The notes below the pieces were generated by a model. The model had not been told where the DNA came from. It was given only the letters and a program-made list of their open reading frames with translations, and searched no databases. From Methanoculleus sp. UBA77 (lineage in GTDB: Archaea; Halobacteriota; Methanomicrobia; Methanomicrobiales; Methanoculleaceae): DNA of 19,186 bases. The position numbers and the translations under genes were made by a program. Below, piece after piece: positions 8,463 to 15,621 of the stretch. The stretch covers positions 1 to 19,186 of the forward strand of contig DALN01000135.1 in the NCBI GenBank assembly GCA_002499455.1. Reading direction: 5' to 3'. Within the stretch, counting starts at the first letter, position 1. Every line of letters starts with the position of its first letter.

Positions 8463-9293
8463 ATGCGTACCAGATTGCCATGGATGCTGCTTGCGCTCCT
8501 CTGCGTGAGCATGCTCGCCGCTGCCGCCTCGGCGGCGCCAACGACCGAACTGCACGTTGTAAAGATCGCAGCCGACGGGCAGACGGTCCTCAACGAGACG
8601 ACGATCGATTATCGCTGGATGGAGGCAAACCTCCCCGTTCTCGGGGACGGCGTGACCCACTATTACCACCAGGGGCCCGTCTTTGAAGGAGACAAATGGG
8701 ATCCCGAAGAGACGACGAACTTCAAGGACAGGGGGGCCGTGAAAGGCACGAACGTTCGCGACCTTGCCGAACTGGTCGGCGGCGCCGAACCCGGCGACGA
8801 GATCATGGTCAGGGCGGCCGACGGCTATCACGTCGAGTTTGCCTACCAGAACGTCTACGAGCCCGATCCCCGCCAGGGACCCATCGGGATCTGCTGGTAC
8901 AACGGCGCGGAGGCGGGGGCCGGCGAGCGGCAGGGCCGCGGCTACGTCCCCGACTACTACATGGGGATGCGGCTCGTATTCTTTGCTGACAACTCGACCA
9001 ACGCGGAAGGTCTCCACGTCTACGGGAACCAGGATATGTATGATACGCTCCCCGAGTCGGCCCAGCACTTCTACGACCTCTATCCCTCCACGGGAGGCCT
9101 CACGGTGAAGTGGATCGACGAGGTCCGGGTTTACACCGGCGGGTTCCACGGCGAGCGGGGAGCCCTCGCGGGCTCGCTCGACGGCCCGGCAGCGACTGCA
9201 ACGACTGAAGCGCCGGCAACCCCGCTCTCTCTTGCGGTGACGCTCGCAGCAGCCCTCGGCGCAGCGGCGTTCCATGCTAGGAGAGGAGCGTGA
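8463..9293 (+). CDS. Membrane-anchored variant sulfite-oxidase-fold-like surface protein
   Basis: A 276-residue exported protein and the stand-alone form of the domain at the N-terminus of the protein at 4466. I prefer the ATG at 8463 because GGAGATGA (8450-8457) lies at proper distance; the ATG at 8454 (ATGA overlap with the phosphoesterase stop) is the alternative and adds only three residues. The signal peptide ends near AASA. Residues about 28-225 carry KIAADGQTVLNETT, YRWMEANLPV, GDGVTHYYHQGPVF, RDLAELVGG, MVRAADGYHVEF, GYVPDYYMGMRL and a final VKWIDEVRVY strand. A spacer rich in Ala/Thr/Pro leads to one hydrophobic helix and HARRGA. No cysteine suited to molybdopterin ligation is visible in the expected place. 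Similarity to 4569-5150 extends to the DNA, so the two are recent paralogues. The function is unknown. Confidence 0.85.
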   Translation: MRTRLPWMLLALLCVSMLAAAASAAPTTELHVVKIAADGQTVLNETTIDYRWMEANLPVLGDGVTHYYHQGPVFEGDKWDPEETTNFKDRGAVKGTNVRDLAELVGGAEPGDEIMVRAADGYHVEFAYQNVYEPDPRQGPIGICWYNGAEAGAGERQGRGYVPDYYMGMRLVFFADNSTNAEGLHVYGNQDMYDTLPESAQHFYDLYPSTGGLTVKWIDEVRVYTGGFHGERGALAGSLDGPAATATTEAPATPLSLAVTLAAALGAAAFHARRGA

Positions 9294-9859
9294 TACCGGT
9301 GCACCGGATCGCTCCGGCCCTCCTTGCCCTGGTGCTGGTCGGCGGCGCGGCCCTTGTCACGGGGTGTCTCGATCCTGCGGCCGCCGTCGAGGAAGTGACA
9401 TGGAACCTGACGCTTGCCGGCGAAGAGGAGCAGGTACTCACGCATCCCGAGATCCGGGCGATGCCTGCCGTCGAGGGCTACGGCTACTCGGTCTCGACGG
9501 TCGGGATCAAGTATGGTCCGAACCGCTACCGCGGCGTACTCCTCGCCGATCTCGTCGAGATGGCGGGCGGAGCCGGCGAAGACGACCTGATCTACGTCTC
9601 CGCAGAGGACGGCTACCTCTGGGTCTTCGATGCCGCGCAGTTGCGGGGCGAAGAGTTCTTCACGTTCGACGAGAACCTCCATGAGATCCCCTCACCGGCG
9701 CTCCGCGTCATTCTCGCCTACGAGCAGGACGGCAAACCCCTTGCCTATGGAGACGGCGGACCGCTCCGCCTTGTCGTCATCACCGAGACACCTGATGTCA
9801 TCACCGAAGGGAGCCCCTGGGTGAAGTGGGTCGACCGGGTCGAGGTCAAGAGAGGATGA
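9290..9859 (+). CDS. Lipoprotein with a single sulfite-oxidase-fold (Oxidored_molyb-like) domain
   Basis: A 189-residue lipoprotein. The GTG at 9290 overlaps the previous stop (GTGA); a second GTG at 9299 is equally placed relative to GGAG at 9285-9288 and would only trim three residues. The lipobox LVTGC gives Cys26 as the lipidated residue. Residues about 35-188 read like the Oxidored_molyb fold: WNLTLAGEEEQVLTHPEIR, YRGVLLADLVEMAGG, VSAEDGYLWVFDA, VILAYEQDGKPLA, GGPLRLVV and VKWVDRVEV. The cysteine that ligates molybdopterin in the enzymes has no counterpart between the second strand and the YRG motif, and there is no twin-arginine signal, so it is more likely a cofactor-free binding protein. 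It sits directly before the WtpA-like gene with an ATGA overlap, which suggests the two lipoproteins work together. Confidence 0.85.
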   Translation: MIPVHRIAPALLALVLVGGAALVTGCLDPAAAVEEVTWNLTLAGEEEQVLTHPEIRAMPAVEGYGYSVSTVGIKYGPNRYRGVLLADLVEMAGGAGEDDLIYVSAEDGYLWVFDAAQLRGEEFFTFDENLHEIPSPALRVILAYEQDGKPLAYGDGGPLRLVVITETPDVITEGSPWVKWVDRVEVKRG

Positions 9860-10893
9860 CAAGAACGATAGTCTTCCTTGCGGCCCTTGCCCTCACCGTC
9901 CTCATGGCATCCGCAGGCTGCACCGACTCCGGCCAGGAGCGCACCGTCCTTACGGTGGTCCCGGCCGGGAGCCTTCTTTCTCCGCTCGAGGAGGTGGAAG
10001 CCGCCTTTGAGGACCGGCACCCGAATATCGATGTCCGTCTCGAAGGGCACGGGAGCATCCAGGCCATCCGGCAGGTGACGGATCTTCATCGGGCAATCGA
10101 CGTCGTCGCGGTCGCGGACGCCTCGCTCATACCGGACATGATGTATATCCCAATGAGCGAGGGAGAGGGGAACTACACCGACTGGTACGTTCCCTTCGCG
10201 GCAAACGAGATCGTGATCGCCTACACCGACCGGAGCGCGGGGGCCGATGAGATCACGGCAGAGAACTGGTACCGGATCCTCGCCCGCCCGGACGTGCGGG
10301 TGGGGTTCTCAAACCCCATGCTCGATGCCTGCGGCTACCGGGCGCTGATGGTGACGGCGCTCGCCGAAGAGCATTACGGTGAGCCCGGGCTCTTTGGCGC
10401 CATCATCGGCGGCTCCTTCGACCCGCCGCTCACCCCCGCCAGCGTAGACGGGATGACGGTGATCACCCTGCCGGAGCGGATGAGGCCGGCAGACGAGAAG
10501 GTCGCTATCCGGGACGGGAGCATCTACCTTCTCTCGCTCCTCGACGCAGGCGGCGTCGACTATGCCTTCGAGTACAGGAGCGTCGCCGAGGAGCACGGGC
10601 TCCGGTGGATCGACCTCCCGGCAGAGATCAACCTCGGCTCTGCGGCGCACGCTGATGACTACGGGAAGGTGCACGTGACCCTCGGATTCCAGCGGTTCCG
10701 GTCCATCGGGAGCGAGCGGATAGGCCAGCCGATCGTCTACGCCGTCACCGTGCCCGAGAGCGCGCCCCACCCGGAAGAAGCGCGGATGTTTGTAGACTTT
10801 GCTCTGGATGCGTTCCGCGAGGGGGGCGCCGGATGGCCCCGGCCGATAGGGACGGAGGCGAGTGCTGCCACAGCGTACCATGCCACCAATTGA
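9856..10893 (+). CDS. wtpA: Tungstate/molybdate-binding lipoprotein (WtpA-type solute-binding protein)
   Basis: A 345-residue lipoprotein with lipobox MASAGC (Cys22). It resembles archaeal WtpA/ModA across its length: LTVVPAGSLLSPLEEVEAAF, DVVAVADASLIPDMM, DWYVPFAANEIVIAYTD, NWYRILARPDVRVGFSNP, LDACGYRA, YAFEYRSVA, EINLG and VYAVTVPESAPHPEEARMF. In archaeal WtpA/ModA the oxyanion metal is octahedrally coordinated with help from an Asp and a Glu; the likely equivalents D157 (in LDACGYR) and E239 (in FEYRS) are present. The start at 9856 overlaps the preceding stop, with GAGGT at 9842-9846. It is the last gene of the run and is followed by a T tract. No wtpB permease or wtpC ATPase follows, so it may use a transporter encoded elsewhere or act as a sensor or scavenger for the surface proteins upstream. 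Confidence 0.9.
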   Translation: MTRTIVFLAALALTVLMASAGCTDSGQERTVLTVVPAGSLLSPLEEVEAAFEDRHPNIDVRLEGHGSIQAIRQVTDLHRAIDVVAVADASLIPDMMYIPMSEGEGNYTDWYVPFAANEIVIAYTDRSAGADEITAENWYRILARPDVRVGFSNPMLDACGYRALMVTALAEEHYGEPGLFGAIIGGSFDPPLTPASVDGMTVITLPERMRPADEKVAIRDGSIYLLSLLDAGGVDYAFEYRSVAEEHGLRWIDLPAEINLGSAAHADDYGKVHVTLGFQRFRSIGSERIGQPIVYAVTVPESAPHPEEARMFVDFALDAFREGGAGWPRPIGTEASAATAYHATN

Positions 10894-10899
10894 CAAACC

Positions 10900-10905
10900 T
10901 TTTTT
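10900..10905 (+). terminator. T-tract terminator candidate after the surface-protein operon
   Basis: Six T residues lie 7 bases after the wtpA-like stop, in otherwise GC-rich sequence. Archaeal transcription often ends at such T tracts without a strong hairpin. The 128 bases from here to 11033 hold no gene and no convincing TATA box. Confidence 0.45.
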
Positions 10906-11033
10906 GGCACCGGCCGCCCATGTAGTGGTAGCGTATGTCCGGCGGGGTCCGGTGACTGCAGAACCGGCACCGTCATGAGTAGCAGAGACAGGGTCCCGGC
11001 AGTATGCAGCCGGCAGACCACCGATGGGATACT

Positions 11034-12323
11034 ATGTTCTGGAACAGGGCAATGGAGACAATCCGGCCTGACGAGCTCGCTGACCTTCAGCTCAAGCGGC
11101 TGAAGTGGACGCTCTCTCAGGCGCAGGAAGTTGGGCTATACAAACGAAAGTTCAAGGAGGCAGGCGTATCGCCGGACGAGATCAGGACGCTCGACGACGT
11201 GGAGAAACTTCCCTTCACCTACAAAAAAGAGCTCCAGGCCGGATACCCGTTCGGTCTCTTTGCGGTCCCGATGAAGAAGATCGTCCGGATCCACACCACA
11301 TCCGGCACGACGGGGAAACCGACCGTCGTCGGCTACACCCGGCAGGACCTTGAGAACTGGTCGGAACTGATCGCGCGGAACATGACGATGATCGGCCTTG
11401 GGGAGGACGACATCTTCCAGAACGCGGTCAACTACGGGCTCTTCACCGGGGGGCTCGGTTTCCACTACGGTGCCGAGAAGATCGGGGCAACCGTGGTTCC
11501 GAGCGCGACGGGGAACACCCGCCGCCAGATCGAGATGATCGAGGACTTCGGGGTGACCGCGATCCACTGCACCCCGAGTTACGCCCTCCACCTCGCCGAG
11601 GTGGCCGAGTCGATGGGAAAGACGCTCGATACCCTCAAGACCGGTATATTCGGGGCCGAACCCTGGTCGGAGAGCATGCGCACCGAGCTCGAACGGCGCC
11701 TCGGCGTGAAGGCCTTCGACAGTTACGGTCTCTCCGAGATGTACGGGCCGGGCGTGGCATTCGAGTGCCCGGAACACGACGGGCTCCATATCTGGCACGA
11801 CTGCTACCTTGTCGAGATCATCGACCCGAAGACGGGCGAGCGGCTCAGCCCCGGCGAGCGGGGCGAACTCGTCATCACGCCGCTCGTCAAGGAGGCACTC
11901 CCGCTCGTCCGCTACCGCACCGGCGACGTGACCCGGCTGATGGAGGATGGGTGCTCCTGCGGGCGCGGACAGAAGATTGCCCGGATCACGGGCCGCAGCG
12001 ACGATATGCTGGTCATCAGGGGGATCAACGTCTTCCCCTCGCAGATCGAGCACGTGCTCCGGTCCCTTCCGGAGGTCGGGGAGCAGTTCATGGTATATAT
12101 CGATCGCGTCAAACATCTGGATGAGATGACGATCGAAGTAGAGATGAGCAGGGCGGGGTTCTCCGGCGAACTCCAGGACCTCGCCCGCATGCAGAAGAAG
12201 ATCGCGGGCGAGCTCCATAACACGCTCGGCCTCAGGACCGCGGTGAAACTGGTAGAGCCGGGGTCGCTTCCCCGGTTCGAGGGGAAGGCAAAGCGCGTCA
12301 TCGACAGGCGGGGGGCGATCTGA
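11034..12323 (+). CDS. Adenylate-forming ligase 1, phenylacetate-CoA ligase / F390 synthetase family
   Basis: A 429-residue member of the PaaK group of the AMP-forming ligases. The start at 11034 (MFWNRAMETI) is chosen because the family begins this way; the ATG at 11004 adds ten unrelated residues. The ATP-binding loop TTSGTTGKPT is at residues 88-97, followed by FGAEPWSE, DSYGLSEMYGPG, RTGDVTRL, a CSCGRG cysteine pair (307, 309) and the hinge/C-terminal motif GRSDDMLVIRGINVFPSQIE (320-339). Members make aryl-CoA thioesters from ATP, CoA and arylacetates; in methanogens some homologues are annotated as coenzyme F390 synthetase, which adenylylates F420 in response to oxygen. The sequence alone does not decide between these. 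It overlaps the next gene as TGATG. Confidence 0.9.
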   Translation: MFWNRAMETIRPDELADLQLKRLKWTLSQAQEVGLYKRKFKEAGVSPDEIRTLDDVEKLPFTYKKELQAGYPFGLFAVPMKKIVRIHTTSGTTGKPTVVGYTRQDLENWSELIARNMTMIGLGEDDIFQNAVNYGLFTGGLGFHYGAEKIGATVVPSATGNTRRQIEMIEDFGVTAIHCTPSYALHLAEVAESMGKTLDTLKTGIFGAEPWSESMRTELERRLGVKAFDSYGLSEMYGPGVAFECPEHDGLHIWHDCYLVEIIDPKTGERLSPGERGELVITPLVKEALPLVRYRTGDVTRLMEDGCSCGRGQKIARITGRSDDMLVIRGINVFPSQIEHVLRSLPEVGEQFMVYIDRVKHLDEMTIEVEMSRAGFSGELQDLARMQKKIAGELHNTLGLRTAVKLVEPGSLPRFEGKAKRVIDRRGAI

Positions 12324-13624
12324 TGGCGCCCTGGAACCCGCGGACGGAGGAGATGCCGCCAGACGAACTGCGGCGGCTCCAGTACAAACTCGCGAAGTCC
12401 CTCGTCTACCGGCTCTACAGTTTCAACGAATTCTACCGGCGCCGGATGAAAGAGGAGAACGTCCACCCCGACGACATCAGGGCGCTCGAGGACGTCGCAA
12501 AACTCCCCTTCATGTACAAGCGGGACCTGCGGGACGGCTATCCCGATAAGATCTTCTCTGCTGAGAAGAACGAACTGGTCAGGTACCACGTCTCCTCCGG
12601 CACGACGGGGAAACCGACAGTCGTCGGCTACACCGAGCGCGACATCGAGAACTGGAGCGAGTCGCTCGCGCGGGGGTTCTCCTCCTGCGGCCTCGGCCGG
12701 GGTGACGTCATCCAGGTGAGCTACGGCTACGGTCTCTTCACCGGCGGTCTCGGCGCCCATTACGGTGCCGAGCGTGTCGGGGCAACCGTTCTCCCCACAA
12801 GCGTCGGGAACACCGAACGGCAGGTCGAGCTGATGCAGGACCTCCACGTCACCGCGATCGCCTGCACCCCCTCCTACCTCCTCCACATGGGCGAGGTGGC
12901 TGAGAAGATGGGCGTCTCGATCAAGAACGATACCGACCTTCGTATGGGCTTCCTCGGCGCCGAACCCTGGTCGGAACAGATGCGGGCCCGGATACAGGAT
13001 TGGCTCGGCATCCGAGCCTACGACATCTACGGGACGAGCGAGCTCTCCGGGCCCATGTTCACCGAGTGCACCGAGCAGCAGGGGATCCATGTCTGGGGAG
13101 ACCTTGCGCTCGTGGAGATCATCGACCCCGCGACCGGCGAGGTGCTCGAGCCCGGCGAACAGGGCGAACTGACCATCACCATGCTCCAGAAAGAGGCGCT
13201 CCCCATGGTCAGGTACCGTATCGGCGACCTCACCGCCCTCGAGGAGGGGACCTGCGCCTGCGGCCGCACCCACCCGCGTATCGGGAGGATCCGGGGACGG
13301 GTGGACGATATGCTGATCGTCCGGGGCATCAACGTCTTCCCATCGCAGGTGGAGCATGCACTGCTTGAGATCCCCGAGGTCGGCAAGCATTTCCAGATCG
13401 TCGTCGACCGGAAGGGTGCGCTCGACTCCATGCTCGTGCGGGTCGAGGTGAGCGAGGGGGCGTTCTCAGACAAGATCACCGACCTTATGGTGATCAAGAG
13501 GAAAGTGGAGCACCGCCTGCGGAGCTCCCTGAACGTGAGCGTGGACGTAGAACTGGTCGAACCGGGCACTCTGCCCCGGTTTGAAGGCAAATCGAAGAAG
13601 GTTGTTGACAGGAGGTCGTTATAA
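12323..13624 (+). CDS. Adenylate-forming ligase 2, phenylacetate-CoA ligase / F390 synthetase family
   Basis: A 433-residue paralogue of the preceding ligase, whose stop it overlaps by one base. It keeps all main motifs: SSGTTGKPT (about residues 91-99), YGLFTGGLGAHYGAE, FLGAEPWSEQM, DIYGTSELSGP, RYRIGDL, CACGRTHPR and GRVDDMLIVRGINVFPSQVE. The acyl-pocket region differs from ligase 1 (for example GTSELSGPMFTEC in place of GLSEMYGPGVAFEC), which suggests a different acid substrate or a different partner, as expected if the two copies have diverged in use. The close spacing and the following ACT gene argue for joint regulation. No sign of decay is visible. Confidence 0.9.
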   Translation: MAPWNPRTEEMPPDELRRLQYKLAKSLVYRLYSFNEFYRRRMKEENVHPDDIRALEDVAKLPFMYKRDLRDGYPDKIFSAEKNELVRYHVSSGTTGKPTVVGYTERDIENWSESLARGFSSCGLGRGDVIQVSYGYGLFTGGLGAHYGAERVGATVLPTSVGNTERQVELMQDLHVTAIACTPSYLLHMGEVAEKMGVSIKNDTDLRMGFLGAEPWSEQMRARIQDWLGIRAYDIYGTSELSGPMFTECTEQQGIHVWGDLALVEIIDPATGEVLEPGEQGELTITMLQKEALPMVRYRIGDLTALEEGTCACGRTHPRIGRIRGRVDDMLIVRGINVFPSQVEHALLEIPEVGKHFQIVVDRKGALDSMLVRVEVSEGAFSDKITDLMVIKRKVEHRLRSSLNVSVDVELVEPGTLPRFEGKSKKVVDRRSL

Positions 13625-14055
13625 TGGAGAAGTCCTACATCGTCAAACAGATCTCGATCTTTTCGGAGAACCGCCCGGGACGCCTCGCGGCGATCGCGGG
13701 CGCGCTGCGGGATGCGGGAATCAACATCTTTGCATTCAGCATCGCTGAAGCGGACGGATTCGGGGTCGTCCGTGCGCTCGTCGACCGGCCGGAGGATGCC
13801 CACCGGACGCTGACGGATCTCGGGTTCCGCGTCTCGTTCACCGACGTCATCGGCGTCAAGATGCGTGACGAGCCCGGCGGCCTCTCGGAGATCGCGTCGA
13901 TCCTCGGGGACGCCGGGATCAACATCGAGTACGCCTACGCCTACTCCGGCAGGGACGGGGCAGTCCTGATCCTGCGCGTGGACCAGGCCGAGGACGCCGT
14001 CAGGCAGATCCTCGCCCGCGGCGGCGAACTCCTCAAGGCATCGCTCTCACAGTAA
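13624..14055 (+). CDS. Double ACT-domain protein
   Basis: A 143-residue cytosolic protein made only of two ACT domains: residues about 6-70 (ISIFSENRPGRLAAIAGALRDAGINI) would be the first and 75-143 (DEPGGLSEIASILGDAGINI) the second, each with the PG turn typical of amino-acid-binding ACT domains. The start overlaps the ligase stop (TAATG) and has GGAGGT 7 bases upstream (13611-13616). Free-standing ACT pairs next to phenylacetate-CoA ligase genes are a recurrent arrangement in archaea and bacteria, and probably sense an amino acid, most likely aromatic, and modulate the ligases. The ligand and target are inferred, not shown. Confidence 0.88.
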   Translation: MEKSYIVKQISIFSENRPGRLAAIAGALRDAGINIFAFSIAEADGFGVVRALVDRPEDAHRTLTDLGFRVSFTDVIGVKMRDEPGGLSEIASILGDAGINIEYAYAYSGRDGAVLILRVDQAEDAVRQILARGGELLKASLSQ

Positions 14056-14072
14056 CCGGGTCAGGCCGGGGC

Positions 14073-14087
14073 CCGGGGCAACCCCGG
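14073..14087. terminator. GC-rich hairpin between convergent genes
   Basis: CCGGGG-CAA-CCCCGG is a perfect 6-bp stem 18 bases after the ACT gene stop, with no T tract. The 165-base convergent spacer 14056-14220 holds no other clear element. A terminator role is only possible. Confidence 0.25.
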
Positions 14088-14220
14088 ACCCTCGTGCCGG
14101 CCCCACCTTCAGGAACATGAACCCGATATAAACCGGCTCGTCACTTCACAAAGCCCGAACGGAACCGCAGCCCCGACTCCATCCGGTCAGATCAAAGAGA
14201 CGGGGCTCATGTAACGTTAA

Positions 14221-15510
14221 TCAGCGCCGTTTCTCCCATTTCAGGAGTTCGGAGACCTCCGAGAGCGTCCGTCCGCGCCGGATCTCTTCGCGGATCCTCT
14301 CCTCGGTCTTCTTGACCTCCATCGCCCGGCGCGCGACCTCATAGGCCCGCTCCCGCGGGACCACCACGACGCCGCTCTCGTCGGCGACGATCCAGTCTCC
14401 GGGCCGCACCTCCCGGCCGCAGCAGGTTATCTCGGCGTTGATCTCCCCAAGCCCCTTGGGGTCTCCGGCGTTCGGGGCGGTCGCCGTGGCAAAGACCGGG
14501 AACTTCATCTCCCGGATGTCGTCGACGTCCCGGACCGCCCCGTCGATCACGATGCCTGCGACCCCCCGGTTCTTCGCGGAGTGGGTGGCGAGCTCTCCCC
14601 AGGGGGCAACGTCCGTCCTTCCATCGTTGCTGATGACGAGGACGTCGCCCGGTCCCGCGACGTCGATCGCCTCGACGGGCTTTGCCCAGTCCCCGCCGAC
14701 GGTCCGGACCGTCACCGCCCTCCCGACCGCTTTCACCCGACCGGAGAGAGAGGAGATGCCTGCCATCGCACCTTTCCGGTGCATGGCATCGGTGACGTTC
14801 GGCGCAGAGACCGCCTCAAAGAGGCGGCGAATGGCGGCATCCTGGCTCTCCTCCTCCCGCGGACGGATCTCGGGCCGGTCGATCGCCTCCCGGACTCGCC
14901 GTGCCGCTCCGGCGACATCGGCAGCCTTGATGATGTTTCCCCCGACGATGACGACGGAGGCCCCGGCAGCAACCGCCTCAGACGCAGTCTCTGCATCAAG
15001 CCCCCCCGCGACGGCGATCGGGATACCCACCTCCCCGGCCAGGCGGCGGAGGAGGTCGAGCGACGACCTGCCGATCATCTGCTGGTCGATGCCCACGTGG
15101 GCGTTGATGTAGTCGACGCCGAGCGCCGCAAGTTCACGCGACCGGGTGACGGGGTCGGGGACGTTGATGAGGTCGGCCATGATCCGGACCCCGTACTTGC
15201 GGGCCGAGCGGACCGCCTCGACGATCACGGCATCATCGGCGTCGGCGAGGATGCAGACGATGGCGGCACCGGATTTTGCCGCCATCTCCACCTCGATGGC
15301 GCCGGTGTCGGCGACCTTCATGTCCGCGACGATATCGTGGCCGGGGAAGCGCTCACGGAGCGTCCGCACGGCCTGCATCCCCTCGCTCTTGATAAGGGGC
15401 GTTCCGGCCTCAATCCAGTCCGCACCACCACGAACCGCCTCATCCGCGATCTCTACCGCACGATTGAGCTCGAGAAGATCGAGCGCCACCTGGAGAACCG
15501 GCATTGCCAT
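14221..15510 (-). CDS. 3-hexulose-6-phosphate synthase fused to RraA-like domain
   Basis: A 429-residue fusion. Residues 1-215 are an HPS/OMP-decarboxylase-type barrel with the catalytic D-x-K-x-x-D (D63, K65, D68 in ADMKVADTG), NAHVGID (H138) and AVAGGLDA. HPS joins or splits ribulose 5-phosphate plus formaldehyde and hexulose 6-phosphate; in archaea the reverse direction supplies ribulose phosphate for nucleotides. Residues about 225-390 are an RraA/DMK-methyltransferase-like domain (PGDVLVISNDGRTDVAPWGE, GIVIDGAVRD, FPVFATATAPNA), a fold that includes aldolases and RNase E regulators; archaea with this fusion are known and the second activity is unsettled. An internal ATG at 15504 (MPVLQVALDLL) is a possible start. 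The TATA at 15534-15541 implies a nearly leaderless mRNA. Confidence 0.9.
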   Translation of the reverse strand: MAMPVLQVALDLLELNRAVEIADEAVRGGADWIEAGTPLIKSEGMQAVRTLRERFPGHDIVADMKVADTGAIEVEMAAKSGAAIVCILADADDAVIVEAVRSARKYGVRIMADLINVPDPVTRSRELAALGVDYINAHVGIDQQMIGRSSLDLLRRLAGEVGIPIAVAGGLDAETASEAVAAGASVVIVGGNIIKAADVAGAARRVREAIDRPEIRPREEESQDAAIRRLFEAVSAPNVTDAMHRKGAMAGISSLSGRVKAVGRAVTVRTVGGDWAKPVEAIDVAGPGDVLVISNDGRTDVAPWGELATHSAKNRGVAGIVIDGAVRDVDDIREMKFPVFATATAPNAGDPKGLGEINAEITCCGREVRPGDWIVADESGVVVVPRERAYEVARRAMEVKKTEERIREEIRRGRTLSEVSELLKWEKRR

Positions 15511-15533
15511 ACCCTACTGTATGGCAAAGATTG

Positions 15534-15541
15534 TATTTATG
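15534..15541 (-). promoter_or_regulatory. TATA box for the HPS-RraA gene
   Basis: CATAAATA on the minus strand, centred about 27 bases before the ATG at 15510. Archaeal transcription starts about 25 bases from the TATA centre, so the transcript would begin at or within a few bases of the start codon. Confidence 0.55.
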
Positions 15542-15561
15542 CGGTATCGGACCGGGGAAAC

Positions 15562-15569
15562 CTATATGA
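15562..15569 (+). promoter_or_regulatory. TATA box for the F420-dependent oxidoreductase gene
   Basis: CTATATGA on the plus strand is the only AT-rich octamer at a suitable distance. It predicts a start near 15591 and a leader of about 30 bases before the ATG at 15622. Confidence 0.45.
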
Positions 15570-15621
15570 ACCGGAATGCATGAGGTAGCGGGCGGCCCCG
15601 GCGGCATGGATGTGATGAAGG

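Noticed and set aside
9290..9859. Lipoprotein as an active molybdenum oxidoreductase
   Set aside because: No cysteine in the ligating position and a Sec-type lipoprotein signal; only the fold is supported.
10949..10967. CCGGT-N9-ACCGG inverted repeat before the first ligase gene, as an operator
   Set aside because: Only 5-bp arms in GC-rich sequence with no TATA nearby; expected by chance.
11912..13390. 492-codon minus-strand open frame across both ligase genes
   Set aside because: It lies opposite two well-supported ligases and spans their junction; composition is Asp/Glu/Val/Arg/Gly-rich as expected of antisense shadows.
14581..15588. 335-codon plus-strand open frame opposite HPS-RraA
   Set aside because: The minus-strand gene has the full HPS catalytic motif and RraA motifs, while this frame is Asp/Arg-rich without recognisable motifs.
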